A program made the translations under genes and the position numbers. From contig WVSL01000004.1 of NCBI GenBank assembly GCA_015689685.1, forward strand, positions 248,001 through 312,000: a stretch of 64,000 nucleotides of DNA, written 5' to 3'. The DNA comes from Rhodobacterales bacterium HKCCE2091 (GTDB lineage: Bacteria > Pseudomonadota > Alphaproteobacteria > Rhodobacterales > Rhodobacteraceae). Shown here piece after piece: positions 26,928 to 39,582 of this stretch. How positions within the stretch are numbered: position 1 is the stretch's first letter; every line of letters begins with the position of its first letter. Below the pieces are notes generated by a model. That model was not told the origin of the DNA, searched no databases, and saw only the letters and a list, made by a program, of their open reading frames with translations.

Positions 26928-28880
26928 ATGGCGTTCCACCGCAGGGCCGGGGCGCGGTTCCAGGGCACGATCTGGCCCGGGTTCGTCGACGCGATCACCG
27001 CGCTCTTGATGGTGATGATCTTCGTGCTGACCATCTTCATGGTCGTGCAATACGTCCTGAACGAGGAGATCTCGAACCAGGACGACGAGCTGAACCAGCT
27101 CAACGCGCAACTCAACGACCTGTCCGATGCGCTCGGCCTCGCCCGGGGCGAGAACGCGCGGCTCGAGGACCGGGTGGCGACGCTCGGCGCCGATCTCGCC
27201 GCGTCGCGGATCCTGACCGACAGCCAGACCGCGCTGATCGCCCGGCTCGGCGACGACCTCGACGCGCAGGCCGCGCGGATCGCGGATTTCGAGGCGCAGG
27301 TGGCGGGGCTCCTGGCCGCCAACAACGACCTCACCGCCGAGCGGGACGAGGTGCAGGCCGCGCTGGACGAGCAGTTGTCCGAGGCCGAGGCGCTGTCGCT
27401 CGCGCTGGCGCAGGCGCGGGAGGAGGTCGACGCCGCCGCCGAGGCCGCCCGCCGCGACGCCGCCGAGCGCGAGGCGCTGGAGGCGCTGATCGCGGACATG
27501 GAGGCGGAGGCCGCGGGGCGCGAGGCGACGCTGGCCCAGACGCTCGCCGCGCTCGAGGACCGCGAGGCCGAGACCGCGGCGGCGCGGGCCGATCTTGCCG
27601 AAGCCGAAACCGCGCTGTCCGAGGAAGAGGCCGCGCGGCTCGCCGAACAGGCCGCCGCCGCCGCGCTGCGCGAACGCCTGTCGGACGCAGAGGCGCAGCT
27701 GTCGGAAGAGGAGGCCGCGCGCCTCGCCGAGGCCGCGGCCGCCGAGCGGCTCCGCGAGCGGCTGGAGAATTCCGAGGCCGAGCTGACCGCGATGACCCTC
27801 GCGCTCGAGGAACAGCGCCGCGAGGCGGAAGAGACCCTGACCCTCCTGGCCGCCGCCCGCGAGGCGGAGGGCGACCTGACCCGCCAGCTCGCCGCCGCGC
27901 TCGCCGCGACCGAGGACAGCGCCAGCACCTCCGAGGCGCTCCAGGCCGCGCTCGACGAGGCCGAGGCGCGGATCGCGGAGCTTTCCGCGCAGGATGCCTC
28001 GGCGGACATGGACGCGTTGCAGGCGGCACTGGCCGAGGCGCTGGCCGCGCGGCAACTGGCCGAGGACGACCTGCAGACCCAGTTGACCGAGGCCGAACGC
28101 CAGGCCGCGCTGCTCGCCCAGGCCGAGGACGAGCTGTCGACCGCCGAGGCGCAGACCGCCGAGGGCCAGCGCCAGATCGCGGTGCTGAACCAGCAGGTCG
28201 CGGCGCTGCGGGCGCAGCTCGGCCAGTTGCAGGCGCTGCTCGACGCCTCCGCCGAACGCGACGCCGAGGCCGAGGTGCAGATCGAGACGCTCGGCGCGCA
28301 GCTCAACGCCGCGCTGGCCGCCGCCGCGGTCGAACAGTCCCGCCGCGCCGACGTGGAGGCCGAGAACGCTGAGCTTCTCGCCGCCGAGGCCGCCCGGCTT
28401 CAGGCCGAGAACGCCGATCTCGCCTCCGCCCGGTCCGAGTTCTTCGGCCGTCTCCGCGCGCTCCTCGAAGGCCGCGAGGGCGTGCAGGTCGTCGGCGACC
28501 GGTTCGTGTTCTCCTCCGAGGTCCTGTTCGCGCCCGGCGAGGCGGAGCTCAGCCAGGTGGGCCGGGCGCAGATCGCCGGCGTGGCTGAACTCCTTCTCGA
28601 CATCTCCAGCGACATTCCGGCCAACATCGACTGGGTGTTGCGCGTCGACGGCCACACCGACGACACGCCGACCGGCACCGGCGGGCCCTACGCGAACAAC
28701 TGGGAGTTGAGCCAGGCCCGCGCCCTGTCGGTCGTTCTCTACCTCATCGATGAGTTCGATTTCCCGCCCGACCGGCTCGCCGCGAACGGGTTCGGGGAAT
28801 TCCAGCCGATCGCCGACGGCGAAAGCGACGAGGCCCGCGCCGCCAACCGCCGGATCGAACTGAAGCTGACCGAGCGCTGA
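26928..28880 (+). CDS. MotB-like protein: membrane anchor, very long coiled coil, OmpA peptidoglycan-binding domain
   Basis: A 650-residue partner of the preceding channel subunit. The single membrane helix PGFVDAITALLMVMIFVL places an aspartate (D21) where MotB/ExbD carry the proton-accepting Asp. Residues about 48-505 are almost continuous heptad coiled coil rich in Ala, Glu, Leu and Arg, much longer than in MotB. The C-terminal OmpA domain (about 521-648) shows RVDGHTDDTP, NWELSQARALSVV and ANRRIELKL, expected to grip peptidoglycan. The coil could span or reach through the periplasm. Its stop overlaps the next gene's ATG by one base. Confidence 0.85.
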   Translation: MAFHRRAGARFQGTIWPGFVDAITALLMVMIFVLTIFMVVQYVLNEEISNQDDELNQLNAQLNDLSDALGLARGENARLEDRVATLGADLAASRILTDSQTALIARLGDDLDAQAARIADFEAQVAGLLAANNDLTAERDEVQAALDEQLSEAEALSLALAQAREEVDAAAEAARRDAAEREALEALIADMEAEAAGREATLAQTLAALEDREAETAAARADLAEAETALSEEEAARLAEQAAAAALRERLSDAEAQLSEEEAARLAEAAAAERLRERLENSEAELTAMTLALEEQRREAEETLTLLAAAREAEGDLTRQLAAALAATEDSASTSEALQAALDEAEARIAELSAQDASADMDALQAALAEALAARQLAEDDLQTQLTEAERQAALLAQAEDELSTAEAQTAEGQRQIAVLNQQVAALRAQLGQLQALLDASAERDAEAEVQIETLGAQLNAALAAAAVEQSRRADVEAENAELLAAEAARLQAENADLASARSEFFGRLRALLEGREGVQVVGDRFVFSSEVLFAPGEAELSQVGRAQIAGVAELLLDISSDIPANIDWVLRVDGHTDDTPTGTGGPYANNWELSQARALSVVLYLIDEFDFPPDRLAANGFGEFQPIADGESDEARAANRRIELKLTER

Positions 28881-29338
28881 TGGGCGTGCCCTTCGACCCC
28901 GCGGCGGTGCTGGCGCTGCCGCTGATGGCCAACCTCGCCACGATGTCCCCTGACGGCCCGCGCAACGCGCCGGTCTGGTTCGCGTGGGAGGATGACACGC
29001 TCTGGATGCTCGGGGGCGCGTCGGGCAGTTCCGTCCGCCGGATCGCGGCCGATCCCCGCGTCGCGGTCGAGATCGTGCATTACGACAACGCCGGCGGCGT
29101 GCTGGCGCACCTGGGGTTCCGCGGCCGGGCGGAGATCGTGCCGATGGACCCCGACCGCTTCCGCCGTCTGCTCGCGCGCTACCTCGACCCCGATCCGGCG
29201 CGGTGGAATCCGTGGTTCGTGGAGAACGTCGCCCGGATCGACGACCCAGCGGGCCGCATGATCCGGCTGGCGCCAGAGACGACCTTCACCAACAACGTCA
29301 GCTTCTTCCGCACCGGGCCGGAGCTGGCCTGGCCCTGA
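28880..29338 (+). CDS. Pyridoxamine 5'-phosphate oxidase family flavoprotein
   Basis: A 152-residue PPOX-fold protein: LMANLATMSPDGPRNAPVWFAWEDDTLWML, then ADPRVAVEIVHYD and RFRRLLARYL. Proteins of this size usually bind FMN, heme or F420, and the cofactor cannot be decided. It shares a base with the stop of the MotB-like gene, so it may be co-translated with the motor pair, though a functional tie is not evident. Confidence 0.75.
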   Translation: MGVPFDPAAVLALPLMANLATMSPDGPRNAPVWFAWEDDTLWMLGGASGSSVRRIAADPRVAVEIVHYDNAGGVLAHLGFRGRAEIVPMDPDRFRRLLARYLDPDPARWNPWFVENVARIDDPAGRMIRLAPETTFTNNVSFFRTGPELAWP

Positions 29339-29369
29339 GGCCAGCGGCCCTGCAGGACACGGCGTGGTC

Positions 29370-29600
29370 TCAGAACATGAAGCCGTCGCCATCGGCGAAG
29401 TGAAAGGCGTCGGCCACCATCACCTCGTCCGCGAGGGTGGTTTCCGTCGGCATCGCCGCGCCCCTGTCGTCGAACGCGGTGCTGAACATCGTTTCCTTCA
29501 GGATGGTGTCGGCGGCGAGACGCACGTCAGCGTCGACCTTGAGATAGTCGCCGTTCTTCTCGGCGATGAACTGGAATGCGCGCATGCAGTCTTCGGCCAT
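29370..29600 (-). CDS. Small hypothetical protein
   Basis: A 76-residue acidic protein starting MAEDCMRAFQFIAEKNGDYL and ending DAFHFADGDGFMF. ATG 29600 has AAGGAGAT at ideal distance, which supports a real gene and this start over an upstream one at 29657. It has no membrane segment, and I recognise no family. It converges with the PPOX gene and lies downstream of a sulfotransferase gene in the same direction. Confidence 0.55.
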   Translation of the reverse strand: MAEDCMRAFQFIAEKNGDYLKVDADVRLAADTILKETMFSTAFDDRGAAMPTETTLADEVMVADAFHFADGDGFMF

Positions 29601-29703
29601 GTCGATCTCCTTCGCTGTGCGATCCGTGGGGTCCGGCATCGTGCCGGGGCTGTTCATGGGTCGGATTGCGAAGCGAATGGTTCAAACGGGGCGCGCGGTC
29701 GTC

Positions 29704-30588
29704 CTAGCCCTGCCAGGCCGCGGGGATCTCCGCCCCGAACCGGTCCCGGCAGAAGGCGTATTGCGGGGCGAGGAGCCTCGCGGCCGCCGCGCGGATGTCG
29801 TCGGGGATCGGGCGCTTCAGGCCGGTCTCGTTGACCACGCGCGCGGTATCGGCGGGGCCGGGTGCGATGCCCGCGAAGGCACATAGCCGGTCGAGCGTGG
29901 CACGGTCGAACAGGGTCTCGTGAAACAGGTAGAGCACGTCCTCCGCCGGGAAGGTCGCGTCCAGGTCGGTGACGGTGCCGCGATAGTCCGCCCGCGCGCA
30001 GATGCGCGGCGAGGACAGCGCGCGGCCCCAGTCCGACAGGATCCCGGCATCGGGGGCGGTCTGTTCCATGTAGCGCAACTGGGACCAGAGCCGTTCGATC
30101 GGGTCGCGCATGACGAAGAGCAGCTTCAGTGTGATGTCCTGCGACGCGCAGAAGGCCCGGAGATAGGCGAAGCCCTCGGGGCCGAGCACGGAATAGGCCG
30201 GGGTGATATCGCAGAACACGCGGGTTCCGGGCGAGACGAGCCCGGCGAAATGGCCGAAATAGGCATCGTCGTCGTAGATCATCCGCGCCCGGTCGACGCT
30301 GGCGCGGAATTCCGGCCGTCGGCGCAGGTTGGCGGCGGCGTCGCCCTCCTGCGCGATGTGGAAGGCGAGTCGCCGGAGCGCCAGCGCCTCGATGTCGCCA
30401 AGTTCGTTGGCGGGGAATTTCGGGTTGAAGAAGTGCAGCTCCTTCAGCGGGGACACCGCGACCTCGGGAAGCCCGCCGAGATACTCGTGCAGCCAGCTCG
30501 TGCCGCATTTCATCGCGCCGACGCAGACCAGCAGTGTCTTGTCGTCCAGTTCGGGGTAGTGGCGCAGGTCGTCGATGCCGGGGAACAT
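29704..30588 (-). CDS. PAPS-dependent sulfotransferase
   Basis: A 294-residue sulfotransferase. The 5'-phosphosulfate loop CVGAMKCGTSWLHEYL (about 22-37) and the 3'-phosphate motif MRDPIERLWSQLRYM identify PAPS binding. VAVSPLKELHFFNPKF is the common substrate-side segment. It would sulfate an unknown acceptor, perhaps a carbohydrate or small molecule. ATG 30588 is chosen from an upstream GGGAGG. No PAPS synthesis or polysaccharide genes are adjacent. Confidence 0.87.
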   Translation of the reverse strand: MFPGIDDLRHYPELDDKTLLVCVGAMKCGTSWLHEYLGGLPEVAVSPLKELHFFNPKFPANELGDIEALALRRLAFHIAQEGDAAANLRRRPEFRASVDRARMIYDDDAYFGHFAGLVSPGTRVFCDITPAYSVLGPEGFAYLRAFCASQDITLKLLFVMRDPIERLWSQLRYMEQTAPDAGILSDWGRALSSPRICARADYRGTVTDLDATFPAEDVLYLFHETLFDRATLDRLCAFAGIAPGPADTARVVNETGLKRPIPDDIRAAAARLLAPQYAFCRDRFGAEIPAAWQG

Positions 30589-30665
30589 GGGGCGAAACCT
30601 CCCTTCCCGCGAGGCTGCCACAGGGGATCCGGGCGCTCAAGCGCGGCCCTGGCCCGGAACGGAAA

Positions 30666-30695
30666 GGGGCCCCGCGCCGGGTGGTGCGGGGCCCC
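30666..30695 (-). terminator. clpA terminator
   Basis: A perfect 10-bp stem, GGGGCCCCGC (30666-30675) with GCGGGGCCCC (30686-30695), around a 10-base loop. On the minus strand it is followed by TTTCC. It lies 21 bases past the clpA stop and before the sulfotransferase gene. Confidence 0.75.
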
Positions 30696-30715
30696 GTGTC
30701 ATGGTCGGGGTGCGG

Positions 30716-33052
30716 TCAGTCCGCGGTCAGGAGCGGCGGCTTCTTGGAGCTGAGCCGCGGCTTGCCCGGCGGGTCGATCCGCAGATCGAGCTCGCCGTTC
30801 TTCACGCCGACATGCACCGTGCCGCCCTTCGCGAGCTTGCCGAACAGGAGTTCCTCGGCCAGCGGCTTCTTGATGTTCTCCTGGATCACGCGGCCGAGCG
30901 GGCGGGCGCCCATCTTGTCGTCGTAGCCCTTGTCGGCGAGCCATTCCGCGGCCTCGGTCGACAGCTCGATCGACACGTTGCGATCCATGAGCTGCGCTTC
31001 GAGTTGCAGCACGAACTTCTCGACCACCTGGAGGATGATCTCCTTCGACAGCGGCGCGAAGGAGATGACCGCGTCGAGCCGGTTGCGGAATTCCGGCGTG
31101 AACATCCGTTCGATCGCGGCAGTGTCCTCGCCCTCGCGCCGGTCGCGGCCGAAGCCGATGGCGGCCTTGGCCTGTTCCGCAGCGCCCGCGTTCGAGGTCA
31201 TGATCAGGACCACGTTGCGGAAGTCGACGGAGCGGCCGTTGTGGTCGGTCAGCGTGCCGTGGTCCATCACCTGCAGGAGGATGTTGAACACGTCCGGATG
31301 CGCCTTCTCGATCTCGTCGAGCAGGAGCACGCAGTGCGGATGCTGGTCGATCCCGTCGGTCAGGAGACCGCCCTGGTCGAAGCCGACATAGCCCGGGGGC
31401 GCGCCGATCAGGCGGCTGACGGCGTGCTTCTCCATGTATTCGGACATGTCGAAGCGCAGCAGTTCCACGCCGAGCGTGTCGGCGAGCTGCTTGGCGACCT
31501 CGGTCTTGCCGACGCCGGTGGGGCCGGCGAAGAGGTAGTTGCCGATCGGCTTCTCCGGTTCGCGCAGGCCCGCGCGGCTGAGCTTGATCGCCGAGGACAG
31601 CGCCTCGATCGCGGCGTTCTGGCCGAACACCACGCGCTTGAGCGAGATTTCCAGGTCCTTCAGCACCGCGGCGTCGTCCTTCGACACGTTCTTGGGCGGG
31701 ATGCGGGCGATCTTGGCCACGACGGCCTCGATCTCCTTCGCGCCGATGGTCTTGCGGCGCTTCGATTCCACCACGAGATGCTGCGCCGCGCCGGCCTCGT
31801 CGATCACGTCGATGGCCTTGTCGGGCAGCTTGCGGTCGTTGATGTAGCGCGACGACAGCTCCACCGCGGTCTTGATCGCGTCGGCGGTGTAGCGGATGTC
31901 GTGGTGTTCCTCGAAATAGGGCTTCAGGCCCATGAGGATCTTCACCGCGTCATCGACCGAGGGCTCGTTCACGTCGATCTTCTGGAACCGGCGGCTGAGC
32001 GCGCGGTCCTTCTCGAAGTGCTGGCGGAACTCCTTGTAGGTGGTCGATCCCATGCAGCGGAGCTTGCCGCCCTGCAGCGCGGGTTTCAGCAGGTTCGACG
32101 CGTCCATCGCGCCGCCGGAGGTCGCCCCGGCGCCGATCACCGTATGGATCTCGTCGATGAACAGGATCGCGTCCTCGTGGTCCTCGAGTTCCGAGACGAC
32201 GGCCTTCAGCCGCTCCTCGAAATCGCCGCGGTAGCGGGTACCGGCGAGCAGCGCTCCCATGTCAAGCGAGTAGATGGTGGCGCCGGACAGCACGTCGGGG
32301 GTCTGGCCCTCGACGATCTTCTTGGCGAGGCCCTCGGCGATGGCGGTCTTGCCGACGCCGGGGTCGCCCACCAGCAGCGGGTTGTTCTTGCGCCGGCGGC
32401 ACAGCACCTGCACGCAGCGTTCGACCTCGTGGTCGCGGCCGATCAGCGGGTCGACGTCGCCCTTCTTCGCCTTCGCGTTCAGGTCGATGCAGTATTTCGA
32501 CAGCGCCGATTCCTTCGCGTCGCCCTCGGGCTCGGCGGCCTGGGCGGGGCCGGACTGTTCCGCCTCGGGGTCGGTCGCGCCGCTGACCGGGCGGCTTTCG
32601 CCGTAGCTCGGGTCCTTGGCGACGCCGTGGGCGATGAAGTTGACCGCGTCGTAGCGGGTCATGTCCTGTTCCTGCAGGAAGTAGGCAGCATTCGATTCGC
32701 GTTCGGCGAAGATCGCGACGAGCACGTTGGCGCCGGTCACCTCGGTGCGGCCGGAGCTCTGCACGTGGATGGCGGCGCGCTGGATGACGCGCTGGAAGGC
32801 GGCGGTCGGCACCGCCTCGGAACCCTCGACATCGGTTTCCAGCGTCGCGAGGTCCTCGTCGATGAAGGCGACGAGGGTCTGGCGCAATTCCTCGATGTCG
32901 ACGGAGCAGGCGCGCATCACCTTCTGCGCGTCGGGTTCGTCGAGAAGGGCGAGGAGAAGGTGTTCGAGGGTCGCTAGTTCGTGGCGACGGGAGTTCGCCT
33001 GCGCGAGCGCTGCGTGAATGGCCTGCTCAAGAGTGTTCGAAAACGACGGCAC
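30716..33052 (-). CDS. clpA: ATP-dependent Clp protease ATP-binding subunit ClpA
   Basis: AAA+ unfoldase that feeds proteins to ClpP. The 778-residue protein has the double Clp-N repeat (1-145, [20 protein letters not shown]), a first AAA domain with Walker [15 protein letters not shown], and a second with [14 protein letters not shown] and [29 protein letters not shown] is in the C-terminal part. It lacks the long ClpB middle coiled coil, which supports ClpA. No clpS or clpP is adjacent. A CTTGAAA near 33140-33146 (minus strand) may be a heat-shock promoter element. Confidence 0.94.
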   Translation of the reverse strand: MPSFSNTLEQAIHAALAQANSRRHELATLEHLLLALLDEPDAQKVMRACSVDIEELRQTLVAFIDEDLATLETDVEGSEAVPTAAFQRVIQRAAIHVQSSGRTEVTGANVLVAIFAERESNAAYFLQEQDMTRYDAVNFIAHGVAKDPSYGESRPVSGATDPEAEQSGPAQAAEPEGDAKESALSKYCIDLNAKAKKGDVDPLIGRDHEVERCVQVLCRRRKNNPLLVGDPGVGKTAIAEGLAKKIVEGQTPDVLSGATIYSLDMGALLAGTRYRGDFEERLKAVVSELEDHEDAILFIDEIHTVIGAGATSGGAMDASNLLKPALQGGKLRCMGSTTYKEFRQHFEKDRALSRRFQKIDVNEPSVDDAVKILMGLKPYFEEHHDIRYTADAIKTAVELSSRYINDRKLPDKAIDVIDEAGAAQHLVVESKRRKTIGAKEIEAVVAKIARIPPKNVSKDDAAVLKDLEISLKRVVFGQNAAIEALSSAIKLSRAGLREPEKPIGNYLFAGPTGVGKTEVAKQLADTLGVELLRFDMSEYMEKHAVSRLIGAPPGYVGFDQGGLLTDGIDQHPHCVLLLDEIEKAHPDVFNILLQVMDHGTLTDHNGRSVDFRNVVLIMTSNAGAAEQAKAAIGFGRDRREGEDTAAIERMFTPEFRNRLDAVISFAPLSKEIILQVVEKFVLQLEAQLMDRNVSIELSTEAAEWLADKGYDDKMGARPLGRVIQENIKKPLAEELLFGKLAKGGTVHVGVKNGELDLRIDPPGKPRLSSKKPPLLTAD

Positions 33053-33119
33053 TGGCGTGCTCCTTTCGTTGCGCCACGGGCGGGGCTGCGCGCCGCGACT
33101 TTGGCCTCATTCTATTAAG

Positions 33120-33180
33120 GTTCGGTTTTCCCGGCCGCGTTTCAAGGAGATTTTCGTCAAGATCCCCCGATCGTGAGCGC
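33120..33180 (-). promoter_or_regulatory. Possible heat-shock promoter region of clpA
   Basis: On the minus strand CTTGAAA (33146 to 33140) matches the sigma-32 -35 element, and an AT-rich CCTTAATAG follows downstream. Spacing to a clear -10 is not ideal, so this is only a candidate. The gap 33053-33257 otherwise shows nothing coding. Confidence 0.3.
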
Positions 33181-33257
33181 TGTCGGGATTCCGTCCCACG
33201 CCGGCGGGGTCTGCTCAACGATTGTGCAGGTGCCGAACCGTCAGACATCACATAGGT

Positions 33258-34022
33258 CTAGAACCTGTCTTTGCGAGAGCGGATCTCGGCAAAAACCTCC
33301 ACGTCGGACGCCTCTTCCATCCCGACCGCGGCTTTCACCTCGGGCAGGTGGGCGCGCAGGAAAGGGTTTGTTGCCAATTCCTCGCCAAGTTTCGACGGCA
33401 CCGTGGGCTCGCCGCGGTTGCGGGTGTCGTTGATGACGGCGCTGCGGGCGCGGAGCGCGGCATTGTCGCTCTCGATGGTCATGGCGAAGCGGGCGTTGGC
33501 CTCGGTGTATTCGTGGCCGGAACAGACCAGCGTGCCGTGCGGAAGCGCGGACAGTTTCTGCAGGCTCGACCACATCATCGCCGCGTCGCCCTCGAACAGC
33601 CGCCCGCAGCCGAGCGCCATCAGACTGTCGGCGGTGAACACCAGCCGCTGGTCGGGGAAGTGGAAAGCGATGTGCCCGATGGTATGGCCCGGCACCTCGA
33701 TCACGCTGCCCGCCAGGCTGCCGACCGTCACCGTGTCGCCCTCGGCCAGCGCGTGGTCGAGCGGCGGCAGGCGATGCGCGTCGGCGGATGCGCCCCAGAC
33801 CGCGGCGCCGTTCGCGGCGCGCAGTTCCTCGACCCCGGCGACGTGGTCGTCGTGGTGGTGGGTCACGAGGATATCGGACAGGAGCCAGCCCCGCGCGGCC
33901 AGCGCATCGGCGATCGGCGCGGTCTCCGGCGCATCGACCAGCAGGGTCTTCCCGGTCTCGCGGTCATGCAACAGGAACGCGTAATTGTCGGTGCGGCACG
34001 GGACGGTGACGATCTCGGCCAT
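33258..34022 (-). CDS. gloB: Hydroxyacylglutathione hydrolase (glyoxalase II)
   Basis: Hydrolyses S-lactoylglutathione to lactate and glutathione in methylglyoxal detoxification. The 254-residue metallo-beta-lactamase-fold protein has the metal motif THHHDDHVAG (H55, H57, D59, H60), VPGHTIGHIAFHF, VFTADSLMALGCGRLFEG and the C-terminal glutathione-binding NPFLRAH. It diverges from a methyltransferase gene, 69 bases apart, a pairing frequent in Rhodobacteraceae. ATG 34022 gives the usual N-terminus. Confidence 0.94.
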   Translation of the reverse strand: MAEIVTVPCRTDNYAFLLHDRETGKTLLVDAPETAPIADALAARGWLLSDILVTHHHDDHVAGVEELRAANGAAVWGASADAHRLPPLDHALAEGDTVTVGSLAGSVIEVPGHTIGHIAFHFPDQRLVFTADSLMALGCGRLFEGDAAMMWSSLQKLSALPHGTLVCSGHEYTEANARFAMTIESDNAALRARSAVINDTRNRGEPTVPSKLGEELATNPFLRAHLPEVKAAVGMEEASDVEVFAEIRSRKDRF

Positions 34023-34091
34023 GGCAAACTCGCAGCTTCGGGTTAAGGTCGTGTGCCGGTCCGAGCCTGACCGAGCCCCGGAAGGAATGCA

Positions 34092-34850
34092 ATGCATCTC
34101 GACGTCCTCGACCTGCGCCAGTTCTACTACCGGACCCGGCTCGGCCGGGTCGCGCAGAAGTCGATCCGCGACCAGGTGCAGACGCTGTGGCCTGAGGCCA
34201 AGGGGCAGACCGTGGCGGGCTTCGGCTTCGCCGTGCCGCTTCTGCGCCCCTACCTCGCCGACGCGCGGCGGGTGATCGCGCTGATGCCGGCCGAGCAGGG
34301 GGTGATGCCGTGGCCGCAGGGCGCGGCCAACGTCTCGGTCCTGTGCGAGGAACACCTGTGGCCGGTGCCGACCGGGATGGTCGACAAGCTGGTGTGCCTG
34401 CACGGGCTGGAAAGCTCCGAGAACCCCGGCGCGGTCCTCGACGAGGCCGCGCGGGTGCTCGGGCCGGGCGGGCGGCTCCTGATCGTGGTGCCGAACCGGG
34501 CCGGGCTCTGGGCGCGGCGCGACGCGACCCCGTTCGGCTTCGGTCGGCCCTATTCGCTCGGCCAGATCGAGGCGCAGCTCAAGCGGCACGACTTCGTCCC
34601 CGAACGCCACGCCGCGGCGCTCTACGCGCCGCCGTCGCACCAGAAGTTCTGGCTACGCTCGGCCGAGATGATCGACCGCGTGGGTCGCCGGGTCAGCACC
34701 TACTACGCCGCCGGGGTACTGCTGGTGGAGGCGACGAAACAGGCCACGCAGCCGACGCGGACGGGGCTGGCAGAACGTGTGCGCAGGCCGCTCCAGGTGC
34801 TCGAGGGCAGCCCGCAGCCGGCCGGCGTGTCGGGCCGCGGCGGGGCCTGA
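34092..34850 (+). CDS. SAM-dependent methyltransferase (class I)
   Basis: A 252-residue protein with a methyltransferase-type layout: [18 protein letters not shown] in place of the usual GxGxG motif [40 protein letters not shown] (post-I region, motifs II/III), then [16 protein letters not shown]. The SAM-binding glycines are partly replaced (GFGFA), so activity is likely but not certain. It diverges from gloB. Substrate unknown. Confidence 0.8.
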   Translation: MHLDVLDLRQFYYRTRLGRVAQKSIRDQVQTLWPEAKGQTVAGFGFAVPLLRPYLADARRVIALMPAEQGVMPWPQGAANVSVLCEEHLWPVPTGMVDKLVCLHGLESSENPGAVLDEAARVLGPGGRLLIVVPNRAGLWARRDATPFGFGRPYSLGQIEAQLKRHDFVPERHAAALYAPPSHQKFWLRSAEMIDRVGRRVSTYYAAGVLLVEATKQATQPTRTGLAERVRRPLQVLEGSPQPAGVSGRGGA

Positions 34851-35070
34851 AACGGGCGGGATTCGGCGGCTTCGCGGCGGCGCAGCGGCGGGCGGGCGGG
34901 GCGCAAAAGGGTCGCATCCCGGCTGTGATCGGCTAAGCCGCTGGCGGGGCGCGATTTTAGGCCGCGGAAAGAGCCGGGCCAAACGGTTGCCGTGGGCGGG
35001 GGGCTCTGCTACATCCACGGCGATTTCGGGAAAAGGCGCGCCAGACAGCGCCGTGGGACAGGCCGCGCCG

Positions 35071-35094
35071 CGGCGTTCGGGGGGTCGAACGCCG
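35071..35094 (+). promoter_or_regulatory. Leader hairpin of the atp operon
   Basis: CGGCGTTCG (35071-35079) pairs perfectly with CGAACGCCG (35086-35094) around GGGGGT, ending 27 bases before the atpH start. The 271-base gap upstream of atpH is otherwise GC-rich without a coding signal and must hold the operon promoter, which I could not pinpoint. Confidence 0.45.
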
Positions 35095-35121
35095 GATGGG
35101 CCGGAACAGGAAAGGGTGGTC

Positions 35122-35682
35122 GTGTCGGAAACTCAATCCATCTCGGCGGGGATCGCGCAGCGCTATGCCACGGCGCTCTTCGACCTCGCCCGCGACGACG
35201 GCGGCATCGACAAGCTCGAGGCCGACATCGAGGCGCTCGGCACCGCGATCGGCGACAGCGCCGAGCTTCGCGACCTGATGCACTCGCCGGTCTACCCGCG
35301 TGACGAGGCCACCGCCGCCGTCGGTGCCGTGGCCGACGCGATGGGGCTGTCGCCGCTGACCGGCAATACCCTGCGGCTGATGGCGTCGAACCGCCGCCTC
35401 TTCGTCGTCCCCGCCTTCCTGCGCGCGCTGGCTGAGAAGATCGCCGACCACAAGGGCGAGGTGACGGCCGAGGTGACCACCGCGAAGGCCCTGACCGACA
35501 CCCAGTCGAAGAAGCTTGCCGAGACGCTGAAGGCGGCCGTCGGCAAGGACGTGAAGATCAATCAGACCGTCGATGAAAGTCTCATCGGCGGTCTCGTCGT
35601 GAAAGTGGGTTCGAAGATGATCGACACCTCGATCCGCTCGAAGCTCGCTGCCCTGAAGAATTCCATGAAAGAGGTCGGATAA
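35122..35682 (+). CDS. atpH: F-type ATP synthase delta subunit
   Basis: Links the F1 head to the peripheral stalk of the ATP synthase. The 186-residue protein begins [25 protein letters not shown] and ends with the conserved [40 protein letters not shown] 35122 is chosen over GTG 35116 because AGGAAAGG sits at better distance. First gene of atpHAGDC. The stop shares one base with the atpA start. Confidence 0.95.
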   Translation: MSETQSISAGIAQRYATALFDLARDDGGIDKLEADIEALGTAIGDSAELRDLMHSPVYPRDEATAAVGAVADAMGLSPLTGNTLRLMASNRRLFVVPAFLRALAEKIADHKGEVTAEVTTAKALTDTQSKKLAETLKAAVGKDVKINQTVDESLIGGLVVKVGSKMIDTSIRSKLAALKNSMKEVG

Positions 35683-37220
35683 TGGCGATCCAAGCTGCGG
35701 AAATCTCTGCGATCCTGAAGGACCAGATCAAGAATTTCGGACAGGAAGCCGAAGTCGCCGAAATCGGCCGCGTGCTGTCGGTCGGCGACGGGATCGCCCG
35801 CGTCTACGGGCTCGACAACGTCCAGGCCGGCGAGATGGTCGAGTTCCCGGGCGGCATCATGGGCATGGCGCTGAACCTCGAGGCCGACAACGTCGGCGTC
35901 GTGATCTTCGGCTCCGACCGGGACATCAAGGAAGGCGACACCGTCAAGCGGACCTCGTCCATCGTGGACGTGCCCGCGGGCAAGGGCCTTCTGGGCCGCG
36001 TCGTCGACGCGCTCGGCAACCCGCTCGACGGCAAGGGCGCCGTCGACGCCTCCGAACGCCGCATCGCCGACGTGAAGGCGCCGGGCATCATCCCGCGCAA
36101 GTCGGTGCACGAGCCGATGGCGACCGGCCTCAAGGCCATCGACGCCATGATCCCGATCGGCCGCGGCCAGCGCGAGCTCATCATCGGCGACCGCCAGACC
36201 GGCAAGACCGCCGTGGCGCTCGACACGATCCTGAACCAGAAGTCCTACAACGACGCGGCAGGCGACGACGAGGGCAAGAAGCTCTACTGCATCTACGTCG
36301 CCGTCGGCCAGAAACGCTCGACCGTGGCGCAGCTGGTGAAGCGTCTCGAAGCCTCGGGCGCCATCGACTACTCCATCGTCGTGGCCGCGACCGCGTCGGA
36401 CCCGGCGCCGATGCAGTTCCTCGCGCCCTACGCCGCGACCGCGATGGCGGAATATTTCCGCGACAACGGCATGCACGCGCTCATCATCTACGATGACCTT
36501 TCGAAGCAGGCCGTGGCCTACCGCCAGATGTCGCTGCTGCTCCGCCGTCCGCCGGGGCGTGAAGCCTACCCGGGCGACGTGTTCTACCTGCACTCCCGCC
36601 TGCTGGAGCGCTCCGCGAAGCTGAACGAGGACAACGGCGCGGGCTCGCTGACGGCGCTGCCGGTCATCGAGACCCAGGGCGGCGACGTCTCGGCGTTCAT
36701 CCCGACCAACGTGATCTCGATCACCGACGGCCAGATCTTCCTGGAAACGGAACTGTTCTTCCAGGGCATCCGCCCGGCCGTGAACACCGGTCTGTCGGTG
36801 TCGCGCGTGGGCTCCTCGGCCCAGACCAACGCGATGAAGTCGGTCGCCGGCCCGGTGAAGCTGGAGCTTGCGCAGTACCGCGAGATGGCGGCCTTCGCGC
36901 AGTTCGGATCGGACCTCGACGCGGCCACGCAGCGCCTGCTGAACCGCGGCGCGCGCCTGACCGAGCTGATGAAGCAGCCGCAGTACTCGCCGCTGACCAA
37001 CGCGGAAATCGTGGTGGTGATCTTCGCCGGCACCAACGGCTACCTCGACAAGATCAAGGTCTCCGAGGTCGGCCGCTACGAGAAGGGCCTCCTGGACCGC
37101 CTGCGGACCAAGCACACGGACCTGCTCGACTACATCACCAACGAGGATCCGAAGATCAAGGGCGAGGCCGCGGACAGGATCAAGGCCGTGCTCGACGATT
37201 ACACCGCCGAATTCGCCTGA
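35682..37220 (+). CDS. atpA: F-type ATP synthase alpha subunit
   Basis: Non-catalytic nucleotide-binding subunit of F1. At 512 residues it is full length, with Walker [54 protein letters not shown] (the alpha signature) and the regulatory C-terminal helical domain. Second gene of the atp cluster, overlapping atpH by one base and followed by atpG after 27 bases. Confidence 0.98.
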   Translation: MAIQAAEISAILKDQIKNFGQEAEVAEIGRVLSVGDGIARVYGLDNVQAGEMVEFPGGIMGMALNLEADNVGVVIFGSDRDIKEGDTVKRTSSIVDVPAGKGLLGRVVDALGNPLDGKGAVDASERRIADVKAPGIIPRKSVHEPMATGLKAIDAMIPIGRGQRELIIGDRQTGKTAVALDTILNQKSYNDAAGDDEGKKLYCIYVAVGQKRSTVAQLVKRLEASGAIDYSIVVAATASDPAPMQFLAPYAATAMAEYFRDNGMHALIIYDDLSKQAVAYRQMSLLLRRPPGREAYPGDVFYLHSRLLERSAKLNEDNGAGSLTALPVIETQGGDVSAFIPTNVISITDGQIFLETELFFQGIRPAVNTGLSVSRVGSSAQTNAMKSVAGPVKLELAQYREMAAFAQFGSDLDAATQRLLNRGARLTELMKQPQYSPLTNAEIVVVIFAGTNGYLDKIKVSEVGRYEKGLLDRLRTKHTDLLDYITNEDPKIKGEAADRIKAVLDDYTAEFA

Positions 37221-37247
37221 TCCGGAACCGCGGGAGAGCAAAGGCCC

Positions 37248-39570
<2,323 letters not shown>

Positions 39571-39582
39571 GGGACCACCCGG

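Noticed and set aside
25699..28880. Zorya-type defence system
   Set aside because: Only ZorA/ZorB-like architecture is present; no ZorC, ZorD or ZorE genes flank it. Kept as an orphan motor pair.
30575..32977. 800-codon open frame antisense to clpA
   Set aside because: clpA is unmistakable on the other strand, and the antisense translation has no recognisable domain.
33027..33251. 74-codon frame upstream of clpA on the minus strand
   Set aside because: Overlaps the clpA start region, lacks a ribosome-binding site and has a composition like a chance frame.
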